Below, one piece after another: positions 48,063 through 53,852 of a stretch of 53,852 nucleotides of DNA. Under the pieces are notes generated by a model. The model made no database searches and was not told the origin of the DNA. It saw only the letters and a program-made list of their open reading frames with translations. Both the position numbers and the translations under genes were made by a program. How positions within the stretch are numbered: the stretch's first letter is position 1; every line of letters starts with the position of its first letter. Origin of the DNA: Prevotella sp. UBA3675 (GTDB lineage Bacteria > Bacteroidota > Bacteroidia > Bacteroidales > Bacteroidaceae); contig DFJI01000001.1 in NCBI GenBank assembly GCA_002372235.1, positions 17,680 through 71,531 on the forward strand, in the 5' to 3' direction.

Positions 48063-48797
48063 ATGACCTATCAACAAGAGAAAATCAATCCCTATCACGA
48101 AGGCGAGAAGGCCGCTCAGGTGGAAGCAATGTTCGACAACATTGCCCCCACCTACGACCAACTGAACCATCACCTGTCATGGGACATTGACCGAGGATGG
48201 CGCCGAAAGGCTATCAGGCAACTGGAGCCTTTCCGGCCTCAGACAATACTCGACATTGCCACTGGTACGGGCGACTTTGCCATTCTGGCCGCAAAGATGC
48301 TTCAGCCACAAAAGCTCATCGGAGCCGACATCAGCGAGGGAATGATGGCAGTGGGACGAGAGAAGGTGAAACGACTGGGACTGCAAGAGACTATCAGCTT
48401 TGCAAAGGAAGACTGTCTGGCACTCTCCTACCCCGACGAGTCGTTTGATGCGGTGACAGCCGCCTTCGGCATTCGCAACTTTGCCGACTTGGACAAGGGC
48501 CTCAAAGAGATGTGCCGCGTACTGAAAAAGGGCGGACACCTGAGCATTGCCGAACTGACCACACCCGTCAGTTTCCCCATGAAGCAGCTGTTCCACATCT
48601 ACAGCCACACGGTGCTGCCCGTCTATGGACGGCTCATCTCAAAGGACACTAGTGCCTACTCTTATCTGACGAAGACCATCGAAGCCTTTCCACAAGGCGA
48701 GCGCATGACCGAGATCCTGCACAAGGCCGGATTCAGTGAGGCCAGCTTCCGACGACTCACCTTCGGCATCTGCACAATATATTTCGCAACTAAATAA
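48063..48797 (+). CDS. menG: Demethylmenaquinone (ubiE/menG) C-methyltransferase
   Basis: The protein has 244 residues with UbiE/COQ5 signatures: VEAMFDNIAPTYDQLNHHLS at the N-terminus, the SAM site ILDIATGTGDFAILAAKM, DISEGMMAVGREKV, and AVTAAFGIRNFADLDKGLKE followed by MCRVLKKGGHLSIAELT. It methylates demethylmenaquinone to menaquinone, the quinone used by Bacteroidales in anaerobic respiration. The start ATG lies at the end of the nine-base repeat tract. AroE follows after 9 bases. Confidence 0.93.
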   Translation: MTYQQEKINPYHEGEKAAQVEAMFDNIAPTYDQLNHHLSWDIDRGWRRKAIRQLEPFRPQTILDIATGTGDFAILAAKMLQPQKLIGADISEGMMAVGREKVKRLGLQETISFAKEDCLALSYPDESFDAVTAAFGIRNFADLDKGLKEMCRVLKKGGHLSIAELTTPVSFPMKQLFHIYSHTVLPVYGRLISKDTSAYSYLTKTIEAFPQGERMTEILHKAGFSEASFRRLTFGICTIYFATK

Positions 48798-48806
48798 AAA
48801 ATCATT

Positions 48807-49553
48807 ATGGACAAGTACGGACTCATCGGCTACCCACTGGGCCATTCATTTTCCATCAGCTACCACAACCAGCGGTTTGCTGACGAAGGCATCAATGCCA
48901 AATATGTGAACTTCGAGATTCCGTCAATCGACGAACTGCCCGAAGTGATCAGTTCTAATCCTGAATTGAAAGGACTGAACGTCACCATCCCCTATAAGGA
49001 GAAGGTGATGGAATTTCTCGACTACATCAGCCCAGAGGCACGGGCCATCGGAGCCGTCAACGTAATCAAAGTGATTCATGAGGGGAAAAGCATCATTCTG
49101 AAAGGATATAACTCTGATGTAATCGGCTTCACAAAAAGCATTGAGCCCATGCTGGAGCCATATCATAAGAAAGCACTTATTTTGGGCACAGGCGGTGCAT
49201 CGAAAGCCGTAAACTATGGACTGAAGGCATTGGGACTGGAAACGGTCTATGTGAGCCGATACGAACGGCCCAACACGATTCAGTACGACAAGATTACACC
49301 CGACGTGGTGAAAGAATATAATGTGATTGTGAACTGCACGCCCATAGGCATGTATCCCCATACGGAAGAATGTCCTGACCTGCCATACGAGGCCATGAAC
49401 GAGAACAATATTCTTTATGACCTCATCTACAATCCCGACGAAACGCTCTTCATGAAGCGAGGCGCACAATATGGTGCACAGACAAAGAACGGACTGGAGA
49501 TGCTGCTCCTACAGGCTTTCGCATCATGGGAGTTCTGGAACGGTAAGGAATAG
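48807..49553 (+). CDS. aroE: Shikimate dehydrogenase
   Basis: The protein has 248 residues. AroE signatures are YGLIGYPLGHSFSISYHNQR (SxS substrate motif), LKGLNVTIPYKEKVMEFLDY with the catalytic Lys, IGAVNVIK, the NADP loop ALILGTGGASKAVNYGL, and the C-terminal GLEMLLLQAFASWEFWNGKE. It reduces 3-dehydroshikimate in aromatic amino-acid synthesis. The final codons (WNGKE-stop) are part of a 33-bp direct duplication that continues past the stop. Confidence 0.94.
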   Translation: MDKYGLIGYPLGHSFSISYHNQRFADEGINAKYVNFEIPSIDELPEVISSNPELKGLNVTIPYKEKVMEFLDYISPEARAIGAVNVIKVIHEGKSIILKGYNSDVIGFTKSIEPMLEPYHKKALILGTGGASKAVNYGLKALGLETVYVSRYERPNTIQYDKITPDVVKEYNVIVNCTPIGMYPHTEECPDLPYEAMNENNILYDLIYNPDETLFMKRGAQYGAQTKNGLEMLLLQAFASWEFWNGKE

Positions 49554-49597
49554 CTCTCACAGAAGTTCCGAAAGGGTAAGGAATAGCTTTCATAGAA
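49532..49597. repeat. 33-bp tandem duplication across the aroE stop codon
   Basis: Copy 1 (49532-49564) contains the last aroE codons and stop; copy 2 (49565-49597) matches at 28 of 33 positions, including GGTAAGGAATAGCT. Confidence 0.85.
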
Positions 49598-49646
49598 AAA
49601 AGGAGGAACGATTATCGCAACAAAAAGCAACATATCAGTTACGGGC

Positions 49647-50945
49647 ATGATGGTGGGCACGCTGGCTGCCATCATGGGTGGAGGCTTTGCGCTCAACATG
49701 GGAAGCAGCGGCTCGGTGGAGATGGTGGAGATGCTTTGCGGAATGACAGCTCTTTATATGGCTGGACTGTTGGGGGGCGGTATAATTGCCGACAGAACCG
49801 ACAAACAACTGAACAGGGAACTCGAGGCCCGTTTTGCACCTAAGAAGCGACTCGCAAAGAAATACAACGAGGTGATTGACATGTTGGAAGATTCCTACAA
49901 CTATGAAAATCGGGATTCTTTCTTTAGGCTTCATCGTGAAAACGAAGAACTACGACACAAATACAGAAGCCTATATAACCAACACGCGCTCGAATACCAA
50001 TATGAATCGGAGAGACTGGAGCGACAGATGGCAGATGAGCCGTCCAGAATGCGACAGTTCAAGAGATTCTGGACAGCCGTCTTTGTCATAGGCATTCTGC
50101 TGAATGTTGGGAGTTGCTGCTACACAAGCGGAGTGATGGGACAATATTCAGATGAACCTGTCGCAGCCACCACAAGCAGACCGACAAATGGAGAAGCAAC
50201 TGAATGGAACGCTGAGAACATTCCCATGCCTCACCTGACAGACGGCTCACGCTATGTGTCAAATCCCGACGGCGTTGTAACCGCTCAGACGGAGCAACGA
50301 CTCAACCAATGGCTCAAACGGCTGGATGACTCGCTGCAGATAGAATCGGCCATGATTATTGTGAACCACGTAGAGAATGAAGATGTGTTCACAATGGCCC
50401 AAGAGCTGTTTGACAAATACAAAATAGGCAAGGACGACCGTGGCATGGTGGTGCTGCTGGCCTATCAAGACCATAAAGTGCGCACGCATACAGGCAGAGC
50501 CTTGGAAGCCGACCTTACCGATGTGGAATGTTCCCGCCTGCAACAGGACTATGCCATTCCTTTCCTGAAAGCCGAACAGCCCGACAGCGCCATGCTCTAT
50601 CTGACAGAAGCCATCTATAACACGCTAAAGAACAAAGACCTGCCCCTCACATGGGAGCAACAGCAAGAAAATGTAGTCGATGAACTGGCAGGCATGTTGA
50701 TGGCACAGTTCATGATGCTTTTCGGATGGTTCATAGCTGGTTTCTATCTCTATAGACGCTACAACGGAAAGAGCTACAGAAACGCGCTGAGAGGGAATCC
50801 TTTCCATGATTCCCCAATCATCATTATGAGTGGCGGAGGCTTCGGCGGAGGTCATGGCGGAGACTTCGGAGGAGGGGGCTTCGGAGGCGGAGGAGGCTTC
50901 AGCGGAGGAAGTTCAGGCGGCGGCGGTGCCACATCGAGCTGGTAA
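49647..50945 (+). CDS. TPM-domain membrane protein with Gly-rich C-terminus
   Basis: The protein has 432 residues as annotated from ATG 49647. A hydrophobic N-terminus (VGTLAAIMGGGFALN, then MLCGMTALYMAGLLGGGII) is followed by a charged coiled-coil-like region (~55-130), a TM segment (~143-163), and a TPM domain (~205-330: YVSNPDGVVTAQTEQRLNQW, then MIIVNHVENEDVFTMAQELF and GIGKDDRGMVVLL-like KIGKDDRGMVVLLAYQDHKV). A TM helix and a GGGFGGG-rich tail complete it. TPM proteins (PF04536 family) are linked to acid phosphatase or photosystem/respiratory repair; in Bacteroidetes they pair with lemA, as here. A GGAGG at 49601-49605 points to a possible non-ATG start at ~49610 (see findings). Confidence 0.82.
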   Translation: MMVGTLAAIMGGGFALNMGSSGSVEMVEMLCGMTALYMAGLLGGGIIADRTDKQLNRELEARFAPKKRLAKKYNEVIDMLEDSYNYENRDSFFRLHRENEELRHKYRSLYNQHALEYQYESERLERQMADEPSRMRQFKRFWTAVFVIGILLNVGSCCYTSGVMGQYSDEPVAATTSRPTNGEATEWNAENIPMPHLTDGSRYVSNPDGVVTAQTEQRLNQWLKRLDDSLQIESAMIIVNHVENEDVFTMAQELFDKYKIGKDDRGMVVLLAYQDHKVRTHTGRALEADLTDVECSRLQQDYAIPFLKAEQPDSAMLYLTEAIYNTLKNKDLPLTWEQQQENVVDELAGMLMAQFMMLFGWFIAGFYLYRRYNGKSYRNALRGNPFHDSPIIIMSGGGFGGGHGGDFGGGGFGGGGGFSGGSSGGGGATSSW

Positions 50946-51004
50946 AGAAATTCATGTCTGACCAGAATTGAAAGTATTTCCTAACCGAGAGAGAACGTGA
51001 CAAA

Positions 51005-51076
51005 CGAAATAACGTAACAGAACCATTGCGGAATATCGTAATAAAGTAATTGCAAAATATCGAAACAAAACAATAA
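51005..51076. repeat. ~24-bp degenerate tandem repeat upstream of lemA
   Basis: Three units begin CGAAATAACG, CGGAATATCG and CAAAATATCG (51005, 51029, 51053). The first two match at 17 of 24 positions. The tract ends just before the lemA ribosome-binding region (AAGGAGAAAAG). Confidence 0.6.
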
Positions 51077-51089
51077 GGAGAAAAGAATT

Positions 51090-51680
51090 ATGAAGAAAAG
51101 TTATGTCATTATCATCGCGATTGTTGTAGTGATTGTCGGCATCTTTGGCTGGGCTACAAGTACTTACAACGGAATGGTGACCGTAGAGGAAGAAGCCACG
51201 ACAGCCTTTGCCAAAGTGCAGTCGGCTTATCAGCGCCGTGCCGACCTCATTCCAAATCTCGTGGAGACCGTAAAGGGCTATGCCACACATGAGCAGGAGA
51301 CATTGGAAGGTGTGGTAGCAGCTCGCTCAAAGGCTACGCAGGTGACACTCGACCCCGAAAAGATGACACCTCAGAAGATGAAAGAGTTTCAGGAAGCACA
51401 GGGTGAACTGTCTTCAGCCTTGGGTCGCCTGATTGCCATCCAGGAGAACTACCCCGACTTAAAGGCAAATGAAAACTTCCGAGACCTGCAAGTGCAGCTT
51501 GAAGGCACAGAGAACCGCATCAACACGGAACGCAACAACTATAACGAAGCTGTGCAGAAGTACAACGTGAAGATTCGCCGTTTCCCCAACTCACTGTTTG
51601 CCGGCATGTTCGGCTTCGAGAAGATGCAGAAGTTTGAGGCTGAGACAGGTGCCGAGAAGGCTCCGCAAGTGAAGTTCTAA
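51090..51680 (+). CDS. lemA: LemA family protein
   Basis: The protein has 196 residues: a single N-terminal membrane anchor (YVIIIAIVVVIVGIFGWAT) followed by the long helical LemA bundle (YNGMVTVEEEATTAFAKVQS, AYQRRADLIPNLVETVKGYA, LIAIQENYPDLKANENFRDL, then ENRINTERNNYNEAVQKYN and FPNSLFAGMFGF, all canonical). It probably lies in the inner membrane with the bundle outside. It follows a TPM-domain gene, the usual pairing, suggesting a shared envelope function that is not defined. Confidence 0.94.
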   Translation: MKKSYVIIIAIVVVIVGIFGWATSTYNGMVTVEEEATTAFAKVQSAYQRRADLIPNLVETVKGYATHEQETLEGVVAARSKATQVTLDPEKMTPQKMKEFQEAQGELSSALGRLIAIQENYPDLKANENFRDLQVQLEGTENRINTERNNYNEAVQKYNVKIRRFPNSLFAGMFGFEKMQKFEAETGAEKAPQVKF

Positions 51681-51715
51681 TTGAAAACCGAATATAGAAA
51701 AACAAGAATTTGAAA

Positions 51716-52942
51716 ATGGACAATCGCTATATGCAGCGCGGTGTTTCTGCCGCCAAGGAAGATGTTCACAACGCTATCAAGAACATAGACAAAGGGCTCT
51801 ATCCACAGGCTTTCTGCAAAATCATCCCCGACATCTTAGGCGGTGATCCCGACTATTGCAACATCATGCATGCCGATGGTGCCGGCACGAAGTCGAGCCT
51901 GGCTTATATGTACTGGAAAGAGACGGGCGACCTCTCGGTATGGAAAGGCATTGCACAGGATGCCATTGTGATGAATACTGATGATTTGCTCTGTGTAGGA
52001 GCCGTTGACAACATTCTCGTATCCAGCACTATCGGACGCAACAAGATGCTGATTCCGGGCGAGGTCATTTCGGCCATCATCAACGGCACCGACGAATTGC
52101 TGGCCGAACTGCGCGAAATGGGTATCGGCATCTATCCCACGGGCGGTGAAACGGCAGATGTGGGCGACTTAGTGCGCACCATCATCGTAGATAGTACCGT
52201 GACTTGCCGCATGAAGCGCAGCGAGGTCATTGACAATGCCAACATACGTCCCGGCGACGTGATTGTAGGACTGTCGTCAACAGGCCAAGCCACCTACGAG
52301 CATCGCTATAATGGCGGAATGGGCTCGAACGGCCTTACCTCTGCCCGTCACGACGTGTTCGCCAAGTATCTGGCTGAAAAATATCCTGAGAGCTTCGACC
52401 ACGCCGTGCCCGACGAATTAGTATATAGCGGAAAATACAAGTTGACTGAGAACTTAGACCTTAAAGCCGAGGAGCATGATTGCGCTCAGGGGAAGAACAG
52501 CGCTCAAGCCACAGCTTCCGCCTCTCAGTTGACGATGGGCCAGTTGGTGCTCTCCCCCACCCGCACCTATGCTCCCGTCATCAAGCGCTTGCTCGACGAG
52601 CTGCGTCCTGAGATTCACGGCATGGTACACTGCACAGGCGGCGCTCAGACCAAGGTGCTTCACTTTGTAGGCGAAAACTGCCGCGTGATAAAGGACAACA
52701 TGTTCCCCGTTCCGCCATTGTTCCGAGCCATCCACGACTGCTCAGGCACTGACTGGCGCGAGATGTATCAGGTGTTCAACATGGGACACCGCATGGAGAT
52801 TTACGTCCGTCCTGAAGTAGCCCAGCAGGTGATAGACCTCTCGAAGTCATTCAACATTGATGCACAGATTGTGGGACATATCGAAGAAGGACCTCGCTCA
52901 CTCACCATCGAAAGCGAATTCGGCACCTTCAACTACGAATAA
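51716..52942 (+). CDS. purM: Phosphoribosylformylglycinamidine cyclo-ligase (AIR synthase), Bacteroidetes form
   Basis: Start ATG 51716 (MDNRYMQRGVSAAKEDVHNA), 408 residues; longer than the ~345-residue enterobacterial form. AIRS-domain motifs: ILGGDPDYCNIMHADGAGTK, MNTDDLLCVGA, IYPTGGETADVGDLVRTIIV, RPGDVIVGLSSTGQATYEHR and VHCTGGAQTKVLHFV. It forms AIR from FGAM with ATP in purine synthesis. An Ala/Ser/Gln-rich insert (ENLDLKAEEHDCAQGKNSAQ) lies between the halves. It is 35 bases after lemA and ends at a strong terminator. Confidence 0.9.
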   Translation: MDNRYMQRGVSAAKEDVHNAIKNIDKGLYPQAFCKIIPDILGGDPDYCNIMHADGAGTKSSLAYMYWKETGDLSVWKGIAQDAIVMNTDDLLCVGAVDNILVSSTIGRNKMLIPGEVISAIINGTDELLAELREMGIGIYPTGGETADVGDLVRTIIVDSTVTCRMKRSEVIDNANIRPGDVIVGLSSTGQATYEHRYNGGMGSNGLTSARHDVFAKYLAEKYPESFDHAVPDELVYSGKYKLTENLDLKAEEHDCAQGKNSAQATASASQLTMGQLVLSPTRTYAPVIKRLLDELRPEIHGMVHCTGGAQTKVLHFVGENCRVIKDNMFPVPPLFRAIHDCSGTDWREMYQVFNMGHRMEIYVRPEVAQQVIDLSKSFNIDAQIVGHIEEGPRSLTIESEFGTFNYE

Positions 52943-52960
52943 CGTCAGTCACTCAAACAG

Positions 52961-53015
52961 AAAACGTCACTTACGCTTAATGAGAATATCATTCTCTCAG
53001 CGTGAGTGACGTTTT
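52961..53015. terminator. Bidirectional terminator between purM and malQ
   Basis: A 17-bp stem AAAACGTCACTTACGCT / AGCGTGAGTGACGTTTT (two mismatches) encloses an inner TGAGAA/TTCTCA hairpin; T-rich on both strands. Confidence 0.85.
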
Positions 53016-53041
53016 CTTATTTCATGAGACCGTCGGAGTCT

Positions 53042-53852
53042 CTATTTTCTTCCACTGCTTATAATCATTTCGGCAATCTCGTTGTTGAAGTCGTTCTCTT
53101 CCAGCAACTGCTCAATGTTGAGGTGCATGCGGTATCGCCAATAGTGACGCGGATTGGCAGGGATATTGATGCGCTCACCGTTCACGTCGGGCAGGCGCAG
53201 TTTTTCACTCATGGCCAACCAGTCCTGCAAGGAAATGATGCAAAGCATGGAGGGTGAGGTGAGATGTCGCGACACGATGTCCTTAGCCAGCCACCCCGGC
53301 ATGGGATGAGGCGCATTGCCTTCGCCCCGGCGCAAGGGGATAGAGTAGTACTGCTGCGCACGCTCAAAGTCTTCATCCCACCACTGGCGCATGGTCGGCA
53401 TGTCATGGGTAGAGATAGTACACACGCTGCGATAAGGATTATGCGAAAGTTTGCCGAAGCGCAGATTGGGCTCCTTTGGCATGGTCTGAATCTCCAGGCT
53501 CAGGATGCGCAACTCGTTCATCACCCAAGGCACGCACTCAGGCACCATGCCCAAATCCTCAGCACAGGCCAGCATGCGCGTGGCCTGGGTCAGTCGGGGC
53601 AACTTCTTCATGGCCTCCTGATACCAGAACTGATTGTTGCGACGATAGAAATAGTCGTTATAGAGATTCCAGAAACGATGTTGCTCGTCTTCAGACAGCT
53701 GAGCGAATGCCTCCATCCGAACAGCATTGATGCGCGGATGCCACAGTCCCTTCCGCTTATGGTCTTCCAGGAAGAACTCCTCACGGAAAGGCAGCCCATA
53801 GGCACCTACCTCCTCGCGCGTCATGCCCAGCGAGGGCTGGAACTGTCCGTAG
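53042..53852 (-). CDS. malQ: 4-alpha-glucanotransferase (GH77), C-terminal part (5' end outside window)
   Basis: The frame is open to the window edge, so ~270 C-terminal residues are visible. GH77 landmarks: ATRMLACAEDLGMVPECVPW (with the catalytic-region Asp of EDLG), LRILSLEIQTMP, VCTISTHDMPTMRQWWDED (the substrate-binding STHD motif) and the ending NPRHYWRYRMHLNIEQLL. It transfers 1,4-alpha-glucan segments in maltodextrin or glycogen metabolism. In Bacteroidetes the full protein is usually ~900 residues with N-terminal starch-binding modules, which would be outside this window. Confidence 0.92.
   Translation of the reverse strand, partial: YGQFQPSLGMTREEVGAYGLPFREEFFLEDHKRKGLWHPRINAVRMEAFAQLSEDEQHRFWNLYNDYFYRRNNQFWYQEAMKKLPRLTQATRMLACAEDLGMVPECVPWVMNELRILSLEIQTMPKEPNLRFGKLSHNPYRSVCTISTHDMPTMRQWWDEDFERAQQYYSIPLRRGEGNAPHPMPGWLAKDIVSRHLTSPSMLCIISLQDWLAMSEKLRLPDVNGERINIPANPRHYWRYRMHLNIEQLLEENDFNNEIAEMIISSGRK

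Overview
The window looks like a chromosomal segment of a gut or oral Bacteroidales bacterium, most likely Prevotella or a close relative. The evidence is a Bacteroidetes-style promoter alphabet (TAnnTTTG -7 boxes, often with TTG or TTTG about 20 bp upstream), a SusC/SusD system, a fused MurF-alanine racemase, several AraC-type regulators, a GxxExxY protein, and roughly 50 percent GC coding DNA. No rRNA, CRISPR array, prophage or plasmid origin is visible. One tRNA (Glu, UUC) is present.

Layout. 1-5.6 kb: the 3' end of glutamate dehydrogenase, an RlpA-like protein, a glycine-zipper lipoprotein, an AraC regulator, and a large protein with two receiver-like domains joined to a PEP-synthase-type ATP-grasp domain. 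5.6-9.9 kb: a C10 cysteine protease with BspA-like repeats, then pta and ackA, separated by a GxxExxY nuclease-like gene lying exactly between 30-bp inverted repeats. 10-13.3 kb: a pectate lyase and a small secreted partner on the minus strand. 13.5-32.5 kb: a fructan utilisation locus. It has a membrane regulator (periplasmic binding domain, TM, AraC domain, no kinase), susC, susD, a glycan-binding lipoprotein, a surface GH32 and a secreted CBM-like protein; then, after an interruption, a second GH32, a fructose permease and a fructokinase. The interruption (24.3-28.6 kb) holds an HU-like gene, REP-like hairpins, a REP-associated transposase with a DprA-like C-terminal domain, a structured RNA candidate and an AT-rich patch with two CPBP protease genes, one truncated. 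32.6-41.4 kb: gyrB, an outer-membrane barrel, an SpoU methyltransferase, an unknown gene, rpsT, tRNA-Glu, recO, a voltage-gated cation channel with a calcium-type selectivity filter, and a MATE exporter. 41.5-53.8 kb: a TerC-family protein, a large inverted array of about 33-bp repeats, murF-alr, then phoH, purC, menG, aroE, a TPM-domain protein, lemA, purM and the 3' end of malQ.

How it works together. The two arms of the fructan locus share an operator: a TTCATTG half-site 23 bp from its inverted copy, with an extra half-site 21 bp upstream at susC. This suggests that the membrane AraC regulator senses a fructan sugar in the periplasm and switches on both arms. Surface GH32 and SusCD would cut and import fructan, the second GH32 would release fructose, and permease plus fructokinase would deliver fructose-phosphate. 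Pta-AckA would then give ATP and acetate from the sugar carbon.

Most unusual signal. A recurring architecture runs through the window: short degenerate tandem repeats (7, 9, about 24 or about 33 bp), often arranged as inverted arms around a central segment. The sequences differ from locus to locus but the layout repeats. Many tracts begin at a stop codon, several run to the next start codon, and some lie in frame inside genes (the MATE exporter, MurF-Alr, and the signal peptides of the RlpA-like protein and SusD). I do not recognise it as a described element class.
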